Shown here in pieces: positions 12,107 to 24,697 of a DNA stretch of 64,000 nucleotides (positions within the stretch are counted from its first letter, which is position 1; each line of letters opens with the position of its first letter). The stretch spans positions 4,116,501 through 4,180,500 of the forward strand of contig NC_089855.1 in the NCBI RefSeq assembly GCF_036373705.1, given 5' to 3'. The translations under genes and the position numbers were made by a program. The notes under the pieces are model-generated. The model worked only from the letters and a program-made list of their open reading frames with translations, was not told the origin of the DNA and did no database searches. Origin of the DNA: Amia ocellicauda. Taxonomy: Eukaryota; Chordata; Actinopteri; Amiiformes; Amiidae.

Positions 12107-12132
12107 ATATATATATATATATACACACACAC
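12107..12132. repeat. TA/CA microsatellite in OR-B intron
   Basis: A short (TA)n tract is followed by (CA)n about 45 nt before the splice acceptor. The equivalent tract is expanded in OR-E and neighbours transposon insertions in OR-D and OR-E. OR-B lacks an insertion here and so shows the empty state. Confidence 0.8.
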
Positions 12133-12204
12133 ATTTATACATTATATATGTGTATATTTCTATTTCATTGCAGGATCAGATCTCATCATTTGTGGTTTAC
12201 AGCA

Positions 12205-13167
12205 ATGGCTGATGCAAACTATACAGGACCAATGGTCAGTGAATTCATTATTGTTGGTTTCCCTGGACTACAGGACAGAGAGAGCAAGGCCATCCTGTTT
12301 GCTGTGTTCCTGACAGTCTACCTCCTCATTGTACTGGGGAATCTTCTCCTTGTTTGCATACTGGCTACAGACACAAGCTTGCACACCCCCATGTACCTGA
12401 CAATGTGTAGTCTGGCCATTATTGATATCAGCCTTTCTACATGCACTGTACCCACTATGCTAGCTGTCTTCAGTTCTACTACTCACACTGTCTCCTTCTC
12501 AGCATGCTTCACCCAGACCTATTTCTTTCTGGCTCTGTTGGCTATAGAAAGCTTTAACTTACTACTCATGGCTTATGACAGGTATGTGGCCATCTGTCAA
12601 CCACTCCACTACCCAGCCAGGATGACCGTTAGGTTCTCTTTGAAACTTATACTTGTTTGTTGGCTGGGAGGGTTTCTTTGCCCAATCCTTTCTTTAATTC
12701 TGGCACTCACAAAGCGGTTCTGTGGACCCAATAGAGTTCTGCAATGCTACTGTGATTATCCTGGAGTGCTACGCCTAGCCTGTGGAGATGTTCTCTCAAC
12801 CAGCTATGTTAGCTTATTTGTTGGACTAAGTATTCTTCTCATCCCTTTGTTTCTCATTGTGTTGTCGTATGTGAAGATCCTTCTGTCAGTATTGCGCATC
12901 TCCAGTTCAGGGGGAAGAGCCAAGGCCGTTTCCACCTGCAGCTCACACTTGCTGGTCATCTCTGTGTTCTTCCTCACGACAGCAGGGGTCTTCATCTCCT
13001 ACAGGATTCCTGGGACCTCAGTGGACATGCGTGTTATGGGGTCTGTGATTCAGAATGTCTTCCCCGCTCTCATGAATCCAATTATCTATTGCCTGAGAAC
13101 TAAAGAGATCAGGGACAGCTTGGCGAAAACCCTGAAGAAGAGCAGTGTCTTTCCAGGTAGGAAGTGA
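12205..13167 (+). CDS. odorant receptor OR-B (intact, 320 aa)
   Basis: This is an intact single-exon-coding OR of the same subfamily as OR-A, with the glycosylation site N5-Y-T, LHTPMY, MAYDRYVAICQPLHYP, the FCG/YCDY/LACGD cysteine pattern of loop 2, KAVSTCSSH and NPIIY. It ends in SSVFPGRK. The start at 12205 matches the shared MADANYTG N-terminus. The acceptor AG is at 12172-12173, giving an intron of 802 nt from the donor at 11372. Its 3' flank is B type, shared with OR-D and OR-E. No AATAAA lies close to the stop; the nearest seen is at 13575. Odorant binding is inferred from the family only. Confidence 0.95.
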   Translation: MADANYTGPMVSEFIIVGFPGLQDRESKAILFAVFLTVYLLIVLGNLLLVCILATDTSLHTPMYLTMCSLAIIDISLSTCTVPTMLAVFSSTTHTVSFSACFTQTYFFLALLAIESFNLLLMAYDRYVAICQPLHYPARMTVRFSLKLILVCWLGGFLCPILSLILALTKRFCGPNRVLQCYCDYPGVLRLACGDVLSTSYVSLFVGLSILLIPLFLIVLSYVKILLSVLRISSSGGRAKAVSTCSSHLLVISVFFLTTAGVFISYRIPGTSVDMRVMGSVIQNVFPALMNPIIYCLRTKEIRDSLAKTLKKSSVFPGRK

Positions 13168-15585
13168 AAAGTTTCAGCCCCCTGAGAACTGATGTGTTCC
13201 ACAGAAGATGAAGCTTTACTTTTTCACTGATTTCCAGTCTTCTAAACCAGTCCTGGACTGGATTACTTGCAATATACATGGGATATATTTTAAGTATATA
13301 TTTTTGTGTAATCCCTATTGAAAATACAGAGCAGAAATCAACCTGTAAAATGTAAATTGTTTTACTAGCTTGGCAGAAACACTAAATAGAACAACTGCCT
13401 TCCCAAACAGCATATGAGACCATTCAGTTCTCTGTCACCATCACGCCCACACTCATAACACGCTGCAGAATTGTGACCATGTAGCCTAATCCAAAGAGGT
13501 ACTTTAATCCCCATTAAGCCTCAGAGCTTTGTTTAAAGGTACTGAGTAATTTAAACCTGGCCTCATACAGAACCAATAAATATATGAAATGAATTAAAAT
13601 GATTCCTTTAATAAAACAAAATGTTTCTCCTGGTAAAGCATAATATAGGTTTAATGCTGTACCTGCCTGTACAATAATTAATTTGGTGCACAGAACTACT
13701 GCAATAGAATGGAAAAGCATATACAAATAAATGTTTTCGTTTGAAGATGTACTTTCCATTGCAAGTAGCATCTCACACATCTACAGCTTTTTCCTTGATT
13801 AAGATATATTTATTAACCCCCCACCACCCATTTACAGTGAGACTAAATTAAATGCAAAATAATGCAATGAGATCATTACTGCTATTGCAAAAAGTTCTGG
13901 ACTTTATTTTTAAATACTTAACTAACAAAACAACTTAAAATAAATATAGAAATAAGTATTAATAAACCCAGGCAACATAAAAAATGCCTCCCCCTTTAGG
14001 ACTTTTTTTCGTGTCCCAAGCATATTACAAATATTAGTTTTTTTTTTGTTTAACTGCATTTCATGTCTCAACACTCCTATCTTTATTCACTGATCGGCCT
14101 ATAAAACCTTAGATTAAACAGTTGGGCATAATTCTGTGAGTGTGTGCATTAATGTATACAAATATTGCAAAGATTCTTAATTTCATTTCATTTTTACATT
14201 AAATAAACGTTTGTCCCAATATTGCGATTTCTTCCAATGTCATTCCGGACAACAGACATTCATGAGCATTTTTACATCAGATTGCATTTTGCTAGCCATG
14301 TGACAGGACATTACATCATTCAGAAGATTATGAAGGACCCCCAGGCTGTGCAAAAGTTAAGTAAGTCTATCCTAATTTGTCCTTTTTGATCACTTGTACA
14401 CTAGGGTACAAAATTCTATCATACTGGATAACACTTAAAAAGCATTTATAATATTGTTTTAAAATCAGAAAGTATATTTAATGTGAAAAATGACATTGAA
14501 TAGTTGTAGGTCAAAGTAATACATTTACATAGGTAGTCAAGCAATTACCCGATTCATAAGTTAAAACTTGTATAATGTCTCTCATTATTCGGAGTGACTT
14601 GCTTATAATTATATTGTTTTTAGGAGTATTTGTAAGCGTGTACGCATCCATTTTACATTGCCATGTTGTATTAACACCACAGTAATATATTTATAACATT
14701 ATTGCTATAGTTTTCATGCAAATTAGTCTGTGTGGATGTCCTTAAATATCAAACAAGGTAACATGCTTATTGTTTATTATTATTGTTTAGTTTTAATTTA
14801 TGTTCATGCCAAGAAGCCATTTACAAGTTTTAAGAGAATATATAAATCCAAGTTCAAAAATATCATAAATCCTATAGATTTAAAATGTTGTGATATCAAA
14901 ATGTACAATTTTTAATCTGTTGAAATGTTAATTAATATAATTTAATTGACTTCATATCATAAATGAGTTACAACATTGTTGTTACAGTTTACTTTTTTTA
15001 ATGGCATATGTTTACATGTTTCCTGTAAAACCTAAAACATAGTTAATGTGCTGAAAATGATTAAGTTAATGTTTTTAAATCTTAAAATGTTTTACTGCTA
15101 CTGTTTTATCAAATAGCCTATGCCTTTACTGGAATTCTATTGCATCATTGTGACTCTAACTCTCTGCTAAATACACAATGAGTGTTTAAGTACATCTTTG
15201 TTGCTGAGACAATCTTTAGATATCATCCCGTATGAAATCTCATACTCTTTCTGAGTAACAATATCAGTCAGGCAGGACAACACAGATTATTCTTGTAAAA
15301 ATACATATAATACAAATAAAGTCAGTGTCCTTGAGTTAAGGATACAACAATAATCATATATTTTGTACTAGATAGCATTTTCAGACATTTCCCAATATTT
15401 TTCACTATTCAGCATTATGTTTGGGGTGACTAACTTCAAAAAATGTGCCGGTGTCAATAGAAAAGACCAAATTTGTGAAAATAATTGTGATATATTTATT
15501 TTTAAATTCCTGGGCTGCATATGTTTGTTGATATCAAACTATGAATACTTATGACCCACCCAGAGGTTTGATTTGTATTTTAAAC
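13168..15585. other. B-type OR 3' flank
   Basis: There is no firm gene. This 2.4 kb AT-rich flank is shared at high similarity with 47996-50640 and 61443-63960. It contains a conserved TATAAAA (14100-14106) followed about 255 nt later by a GTAAGT donor (14361); see findings. An antisense frame at 13514-13780 is also present in recognisable form in the OR-E flank, but has no known domain. Confidence 0.6.
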
Positions 15586-15587
15586 TA

Positions 15588-16141
15588 CACCGATCAGCCA
15601 TAACATTATGACCACCTGCCTAATATTGTGTAGGTCCCCCTTTTGCCGCCAAAACAGCCCTGACCTGTCGAGGCATGGACTCCACTAGACCTCTGATGCT
15701 CATGTGCCCATTGTAGGCGCTTTCGGCAGTGGACAGGGGTCAGCATGGGCACCTGACTGGTCTGCGGCTACGCAGCCCCATACGCAACAAACTGTGATGC
15801 ACTGTGATGACACCTTTCTATCAGAACCAGCATTAACATTTTCAGCAATTTGAGCTACAGTAGCTCGTCTGTTGGATCGGACCACACGGGCCAGCCTTCG
15901 CTCCCCACGTGCATCAATGAGTCTTGGCCGCCCATAACCCTGTCTCCGGTTCACCGCTTTTCCTTACTTGGACCACTTTTGATAGTTACTGACCACTGCA
16001 GACCGGGAACACCCCACAAGAGCTGCAGTTTTGGAGATGCTCTGACCCAGTCGTCTAGCCATCACAATTTGGCCCTTGTCAAAGTCGCTCAGATCCTTAC
16101 ACATGCCCATTTTTCATGCTTCTAATACATCAACTTTGAGG
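15588..16141 (-). mobile_element. Tc1/mariner fragment, internally deleted
   Basis: The left end is the terminal repeat CACCGATCAGCCATAACATT, directly after TA at 15586-15587. The minus strand codes for pieces of a Tc1-type transposase (the segment ending in CSFGDALTQ is its antisense; [20 protein letters not shown] on the minus strand is the transposase). The catalytic core is deleted and the other terminal repeat is missing. It belongs to the same family as the copy at 24698-25543. The empty target is visible at about 63939 in the OR-E flank. Confidence 0.85.
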
Positions 16142-16439
16142 CAAATTAAAAGTTTACAATACTAAAAAGTTTGTTTAGTTTTACCCGTCTCGGAAGTAGT
16201 AAATTGTTCAAAACATCCCCCATTTGACTCCTTTTAAAGTGCTCTCATCTATTATGCATTTTCAGTGCACCACCATCTTTTCCCATCTTTTCCTGAGACA
16301 GGTATTTGTCTTTAACCAATACAAAACCTCTGTTTGTTATAAAAAAAAATTGAATGGTTCATTCCCTCAATGAACATCTCTGCTATTGGTTAAAACAATT
16401 TGTTGCTATGCAGATTTGTCCAATAAAAACGCTTCTAAG

Positions 16440-17744
16440 GCCAATCAGTCTCACCTGCATTTTCTGAAAAAATGATTAGACAGAAAATAGAGCAGCATCT
16501 TAATGAAAACCATATTCTTGGAGATAGTCAACATGGGTTTAGACGAGGCAGATCGTGTCTTACTAATTTATTAGAATTTTTTGAACATGCAACTGCAGCT
16601 GTAGATCACGTGAAAGCATATGATATGATATACTTAGATTTCCAAAGAGCTTTTGATAAGGTTCCACACCAAAGACTGATCATCGAATTGGAAGCTGTAG
16701 GTATTCAGGGTAATGTAAGTAGATGGATTATGAACTGGTTGATGTATAGGAAACAGAGGGTGTCGATTAGAGGAGTTGCTTCTAACTGGAGTGAGGTTGT
16801 TAGTGGAGTTCCACAGGGATCAGTACTAGGGCCTTTGCTGTTTCTAATCTATATTAATGATCTGGACTCTGGGATAGTTAGCAAACTTGTCAAATTTGCA
16901 GATGATACAAAAATAGGTGGCTCAGCAGAGGGACTTGGATAATATTCAGTTGTGGGCCGACACCTGGCAAATTAAATTCAATGTGGACAAGTGCAAGGTA
17001 TTACATGCAGGTAACAAAAATGTCCACTATAATTACACTATGGGAGGAATAGAACTAGATGAAGTAACGCATGAGAAAGACCTAGGAGTCTATGTGGACT
17101 CCTCACTTTCGCCATCCAAACAATGTGGGGAAGCAATAAAAAAGGCAAACACAATGTTAGGGTATATTGTCAAAAGTGTAGAATTTAAAACAAGGGAAAT
17201 AATGTTAAGACTGTACAATCCGCTAGTTAGACCTCATCTGGAATACTGTGTGTAGTTCTGGGCACCACACTTCAAGAAGGATATTGCTGCTCTAGAGGCA
17301 GTTCAGAGGAGAGCAACCAGACTTATTCCAGGTCTGAAGGGAAAGTCCTACTCGGAGAGACTGAGGGAACTGAACCTTTTCACCCTGGAACAGAGGAGAC
17401 TACATGGGGACTTGATCCAAGTCTTCAAAATCATGAAAGGCATCGACCACATCAAACCAGAGGAGCTTTTCCAGATCAGCAGGGACACACGCACCCGGGG
17501 ACACAAATGGAAATTGGGCTTCAAGGCATTCAAAACGGAAAACAGGAGACACTTCTTCACACAGAGAGGCGTCACAATCTGAACAAACTACCCAGGGATG
17601 TGGTAGAAGCTGAAAGTTTGCGAACATTTAAAAATAGACTGGATAGGATCCTTGGATCACTTAGATATTAATGGACACCAAATGAGCACGATGGGTCGAA
17701 TGGCCTCCTCTCGTTTATAACTTTCTTATGTTCTTATGTTCTAA
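16440..17744 (+). mobile_element. CR1-type LINE with reverse transcriptase region (CR1-c)
   Basis: This is the longest CR1 copy. Frame 16472-16942 reads MIRQKIEQHL, then FRRGRSCLTNLLEFFE, DFQRAFDKVPH with the first catalytic Asp, [20 protein letters not shown] and the catalytic FADDTK. After a frameshift and short deletion near 16920 the frame at 16917-17255 continues with RDLDNIQLWADTW and DLGVYVDSSLSPSKQCGEAI. The tail ends in TTCTTATGTTCTTATG near 17744. The 5' end, including any endonuclease domain, is absent. It cannot be autonomous. Confidence 0.88.
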
Positions 17745-18424
17745 AAAGGGGGCAGAATTTTGGGCCAAAAATCACCCCCCTAATCCTCTAGCTACGCCCC
17801 TGGGTGGGCCTGCTAGTCCTCTGTGGGTTAAAGACAAGAACTCACCTTAATCGTGCCAGTGAGAGGATCCGTTGTGTACAGTTGAACTGTTGATAAACTC
17901 GTTGCCAGAGCAGTAGGAGTGTAGGATATATAACTGGAACTGAACTTGAACTGAATTGAAGTGTCATATGTTTTATACTGTCCTTTGTTTCATAATTGTC
18001 AATGAGTTATGACAGTGTTTAACTTTACTTTAACTTGGAAACTGTGAACTTGTTGTCTTACCTGTGAAAGGAAGGGGATGAAAAAAGGGTTAACCCAAGA
18101 AAATAACAAAACGAAAATAGGCACAACCTATTAACCAAAAATAAGATAGTTGCTTGCAAATAACATAATAGACCATCCAACACAGATGGATTTTCTGAAC
18201 GAAACTATTCCTAACCTAGGCGAAAGAGCCTGAAAAAGGGGAAAGTGAGACCTACTTAACTTTCTGTCACCTGCAGGATTGTTCATTGTTTTGAATAACT
18301 ATTGCATATACTGTTTTTGTTTAACTTCAGTAAAGTTCCGGCTTTTGTATTTAAAGTATCTGGACTTTGGTTTGATTTTATACTGTTAACCCAACTCCAG
18401 TTGAACCTAGGACTGGTCCAGTAG
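17745..18424. other. no gene seen
   Basis: Non-repetitive-looking AT-rich sequence. I find no domain, RNA or element end that can be supported. Confidence 0.4.
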
Positions 18425-18897
18425 CATAAGTAAGAAATGATCTGCCTCGTCTAAACCCATGTTGACTATCTCCAAGAATGTGCTTTTCATTGAGATGCTC
18501 CTCTATTTTCTGTCTAATCATTTTTTCCAACATTTTACAGGTGATGCAGGTGAGACTGATTGGTCTGTAACATCGTGTCTCAGTTTTGTCCCCTTTCTTG
18601 TGGATTGGTATGACATTTGCTGTCTTCCAGTCAGTTGGCACATCCCCTGTTCTAAGTGTCTTTTGCCCTATAAATAATTTCCCTCATTTCTTTAAGTACT
18701 GTTGGAAATATATCATCTGGCCCAGGTGATTTGTTTGTTTTTAATTCTGCTAGTCCCTTTATTACCTCCTCCTAATTTATTCTGATCTGTCTTAGGATTT
18801 GACTGGACTGATTGTTAACCTGTGGCATGTTATCTATTTTTTCTCTGTGAAATACTAATTTAGAGCATTTGCCACATCTTGTTCGTTTTCCAAGATA
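18425..18897 (-). mobile_element. CR1-type LINE, internal fragment (CR1-d)
   Basis: The minus strand encodes MPTDWKTANVIPIHKKGDK, CYRPISLTCITCKMLEKMIR and GDSQHGFRRGRSFLT. This is the reverse-transcriptase region just upstream of and overlapping the part seen in CR1-c. Both ends are truncated. Confidence 0.85.
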
Positions 18898-19336
18898 CTA
18901 CCAGTCTGCGCTTAGCATACTCAGAGCTATAATTGCTTTAATAATTTGATTTAATCAGTTGTTTTTGCCACTGATCAACACAGAAAGTGTCCATAATGTC
19001 AAATTTAAAAATATAATCTGCAAATTGTTCTAAATTAATTACAAATACAAAACAGAAAATAATTTAATGTATAATTAATCAATCCCAGACTTATATATAA
19101 ATGTGGCAGCGAAAACAAAATAGTTTTATGGTATATACCGCAAATGTCTTCACCACAACCAAGTGAATCTAAAACTCACATAGTAGGCAGACACAAATAT
19201 TTTGGTTTCAGACACTGCTGCTAAACTGGATGCTTTTACTTAGGATGGCTCAATAAGCCAATTTGGAGCAGTGTAATTGCTACAGTCAGACCTGTTTGGC
19301 CCCACATAATATATATGTAGAAATAAAATAGAAGTA
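18898..19336. other. no gene seen
   Basis: AT-rich sequence between a CR1 fragment and a Tc1 element, without recognisable features. Confidence 0.4.
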
Positions 19337-20905
<1,569 letters not shown>

Positions 20906-20907
20906 TA

Positions 20908-21265
20908 TACACACGTTGTCACTGCCACAATAAGAGATAAAACAATGCCTATATTTTTATTTAATTAAATATTGTTTTAAGTAGATTATATAATGATTAA
21001 AATCAGACATTTCGGGTTAAAAAGCTACTTAATTTTAACAAAACAAAGACGACACAATATAAAATGCTTAAACAAAGGGACTTTTTTAAAAGCCTGTTGT
21101 AATAATCAAAGTGTTGATCAGTGTGTGATGTACTGTACCCACAGTCTTGTACACAACATGCAAAATTAACTTCAATTAAGGCAGTTAAAACAAAATGAGG
21201 AATGCTAAGAATGTGACTGTGACCTTCTGTGACCTAGTCAGAAGTGGGCACTGTCCTGTACTCTC
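20908..21265. other. no gene seen
   Basis: AT-rich sequence without recognisable features between the Tc1 element and a gypsy gag remnant. Confidence 0.4.
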
Positions 21266-22115
21266 TATGCCATTCTGGGAAGGACTGGAATGAGCAGGTT
21301 AGGATTCTCAAAAGTGACCAGCTTGGCCACAATAGATGCAGAGGCGCTGTTGCATTCTCCTCTGTCTCTCCTCAGGAGTAAGGTGTATGAGGCCAATCTG
21401 CCTTGGTTTCAGTTCATCAGCAGGATGGGCTAGATGGAGGGGTCTGACCGACTGTCGGGAGAAGTCAGAGGAGGGATGCCTCCTTCTGGCTTTAAGCAGA
21501 TCATATAGATGAACCAGTTGTATTAATTCCTCCAGGTTGAGATCCTCATCACGGCACGTGAGTTCTGATTGCCGGTCAGGAGACAGTCCTTGTCGGAAGA
21601 CGGTGAGGATAGCCCAATCATTCCACCCACTGCAGCCACTAGTGTGCAGAACTGCAACGCATAATCAGCAGTCGATGACCTGCCCTGCCGGAGAACAAGA
21701 AGTTGCTCCCCAGTATCCTTCCCCTCTCCCGGATGATTGAACATGTCCTTGAAGTGGGCAAGGAAGTGAAAGGACTGAGTAAGCCTTCAAAGGACTGAGT
21801 GAGCCTTCCTGGCCTTGTCCAGACAGAGGATGCCCATTGGAGCGCTTTTCCTGTAAACAGAGTGATAATGAATGTGACACGAGCAGCATCATCATGAAAG
21901 GCGGTTGGTTTGCGAAATACAGGGAGCACTGGAGGAGGAAGCCCTCACACTGGCTTTATTTTACCTGAATAATTTTGCAAAATTATTACACATATTACAC
22001 AAATTACCTACTTATTTGTAATTAGACGTATTGTAGTATTTTCCTACATGTTAATAGTGTATGTGTAACACGGCTGGGCAGTGGACAGGTGGTTCTGACC
22101 CAAGTGCGTAAGCAC
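21266..22115 (-). pseudogene. Ty3/gypsy gag remnant
   Basis: The minus strand, in shifting frames, reads FHDDAARVTFIITLFTGKAL, then FNHPGEGKDTGEQLLVLRQG and STADYALQFCTLVAA. It reaches a CCHC zinc-knuckle start RLCIYCGQAGHF near 21355-21320. This is the usual order of a fish Ty3/gypsy gag. A leader with a GACCCAAG-type motif sits to the right at about 22070-22115. Frameshifts and stops break the gene, the last knuckle Cys is not in frame, and no pol follows. Confidence 0.75.
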
Positions 22116-23125
22116 AGGGAGGGGCAAAAGGAATGGGTTTGAAACGCATATGCATTCATTAATATTTCTATCTCCACTGGGGAGAAGTAGGCGGTTCGAG
22201 CACTTTTTCCTCCTGTTGCCATGGTGAATCATGTTCTCTGTGTTCCATTGATTAAGTTTTTGAGCTCCTCATGCACGTGCTTTACTCAGGGTTAACTCAA
22301 CTCAGAGTTGATTGAACTCATTGTTATCATCTGTTCTGAAACTGAAAACTCTGAGTTTGACAGGTCAGAGTTAATCAACATAGAATTCAGGTTCCAACTC
22401 AGTTTTTTGTTTGTTTTTGTTTCAATGGTGAATGCATCATCTTTTTCCCCAAAGGTTTCATTTTGTATTATAGTTAACCAAAATGTTAAGGTTACTGTGT
22501 TCTGTTTTTATTGTTGTTGTTTTGTTTTTTTGATTTTTCCTGCTTATTTTCTGATGTTACATTTCTATGTTCTGTATTGCTGTGTAACCTTTTTCTTCTT
22601 CTGAATAAAAAAAAAGATTTACCTTAAGAGAGTTGCAGTTCCTTTAGTTTGATGTAGGTTAATGTGTCTCGCAAGTAAAATCAAATAACATACCTGTGCA
22701 TAAACCGTGTGTTTGTAAAAATAAGAAAAAACATGATTACTGTTAGAGTAATTTAACTTAAAAAGGTAGTTTTATTCTCTTTATATGGATTACCTGTAAA
22801 AAAAAAAGTAGGACTATCAATTAAATCTATACACTAGTAGCTAATGTGACATCCTCTGCAAATTTGCACCAACGAAGCTTTGAACCATCGTTTAGTAATG
22901 TGTTCCAAACCGCCGAAGGTTAAAATTCACAATCTGGGACAGCCTTAGCACAAATAGAACATCCTTTTTTCACACAATTATTTTGGAAACTCAATTTTTC
23001 TAGGTATGTGTATTGGAAATACAATTGCCAACCCAATTATAATACATCACTTCACACATTTTCTCATAATCTGTGAAGTGCAAAATCATTGCAAAATGAA
23101 CACAATCACAATTACCACTTCTCTC
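22116..23125. other. AT-rich stretch with possible MITE
   Basis: No gene is seen. Around 22285-22400 motifs such as GGTTAACTCAACTCAGAGTT and GTCAGAGTTAATCAACAT occur in both orientations. This resembles short nonautonomous DNA elements of fish. The boundaries are not resolved. Confidence 0.3.
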
Positions 23126-23649
23126 AACAGCTCTGAAGCAAGCTACTATACTAGTATTGGGTTTCAGGCTTTCCAGGGCCATCTTACTCACACAACAAAG
23201 ACAAAAGGCTTCTGAGAAAGTGGCAGCCTGGCATTGGTTTATTAGACTGTTATGCTGAAGTAAAAGCCTGCAACTACAGAACTGAAGACAGTTCATGTGT
23301 ATTATGCAGCAGGAACTGGTTGTTACCCTTGTGATACAATATACAACAGATGGTTCAAATTATATTTTGATCAGTAACATTTTTAAGCCCAAAATGTGTC
23401 TGTTTTCTCCCTGCACTCCTCTACACAGCTGTGGCCTCTACTCTCCTCAGTAGAAGCAATGTCCTGCAAAACTGACAGAAGCTCCCTTCACATAATGATG
23501 TTTTACTCTTGTATCTTTTTTCTTTCCAAGACACTTCTTAAACAAATAGGTCAAAGGGTCAAAAAGTCTCCTGTTCACCATGTCAGTGTTTTTCTTTAGA
23601 AATGTTGTGTGATGTAAACTTTCAGTCCTCAGTGACGGCCTAATGAGTT

Positions 23650-23781
23650 GAACTAATTGCTTTAATTGCCTTTGTGTCCCAGCCTGTAGAGCCCCAGTGG
23701 ACTGGGACCTGGTATAAAGCTGTGTGTGTTCAATTCAGATCCTCAATCCAGTGCTTCAGTCTAACTGGACTGTCAGAGTCG
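23650..23781 (+). promoter_or_regulatory. OR-C promoter and noncoding exon 1
   Basis: Two homeodomain-type sites (CTAATTGC near 23653, TTAATTGCC near 23662), the palindrome CCCAGTGGACTGGG and TATAAA at 23713-23718 are present. The donor CG|GTAAGT is at 23781/23782. The intron that follows is about 3.2 kb because two transposons lie in it. Confidence 0.7.
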
Positions 23782-23784
23782 GTA

Positions 23785-24445
23785 AGTGTCCTGTACTCCT
23801 CTTCAGAGCGGATCAGCATGGTCTCTCATTATTACACAATTTGAGAAGATACTAGGTAACATTCGCCAATAACCCTCTTATCTTTATATGTCTGAGATCA
23901 TGGGTGGATCAGTTCATGGATTACATAATGTTTTCAGCTTTTTTTGCATTTGGAGTGCAACCTCTTCTGTTATTGAATGCAGTGCAATTGACAAAAACTT
24001 AGTGTCCTGTACTTCTCTTCAGAGATCAGTGTTGTCTTTCATTATTACTCTATTTGTAAAGATAGATGCATTTTCAATATGAGGAATAGCATTAGACACG
24101 TCACTCTTATAGAGCATACACCACAGAAATACCGCATACGGTCTGTATGCCCTAAGTTTTAGATTCTGTGGTTTGTCTATGAGGGCACATTCTCTAGCAA
24201 CCCTTTGAACTGATACATGAGAATAAAGAGATTAAGTTGACGTTAATAATACATGGTACGGAAAGTGTTTTAAAGAAATGACTGTGCTGTGCAGCCTTGG
24301 TAACGCTGCAGAATTGAGAACGTGTCTCTGCTTTAGACGTCTGAGATCATGTGTGGATCAGTTTATGGATTATATCATGTTTTCAGTTTTGTTTGCATTG
24401 GGTGTACAACCTGCTATCGAATGTCATGCAATTTACAAAAACCTA
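23785..24445. repeat. partial tandem duplication inside OR-C intron
   Basis: GTGTCCTGTACTCCTCTTCA at about 23788 recurs at about 24002, and GATCATG(G/T)GTGGATCAGTT recurs at about 23897 and 24347. The first half resembles the OR-B intron and the second half the OR-A intron, so the segment is a hybrid of two unit types. Confidence 0.7.
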
Positions 24446-24646
24446 TTCATCCTTCACTTGTTTTCATTGTTCATTGCACAATAATGTATTTAAAAAAGAT
24501 AAAAGATTGAATGGATATAGAAAAGTAAGAAATACATTTAAAGAAAGAAAGTGTGGATGCAGAATAACTGGGGGTGCACAATAGTGGAGCATTAATGATA
24601 CTGTCTGATAAGTGTCTACTGTTACATTTCTGCTAGCATTTCACAG

Positions 24647-24671
24647 GTACGGTCAGAAACCACTGCTGGAG
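24647..24671 (+). other. candidate 25-nt micro-exon in OR-C intron
   Basis: It is preceded by AGCATTTCACAG and followed by GTAAGAC; 25 nt as in the other copies. Confidence 0.4.
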
Positions 24672-24697
24672 GTAAGACACCTTGCAAAGCATATATA

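Noticed and set aside
12100..12204. Upstream extension of OR-B starting MYNIYIYIHTH
   Set aside because: This is translated TA/CA microsatellite and intron before the acceptor at 12173. The same applies to the extensions at 46931 (OR-D) and 60423 (OR-E).
18061..18250. Possible gene in the A-rich stretch after CR1-c
   Set aside because: No open frame of useful length and no motif; left as unassigned.
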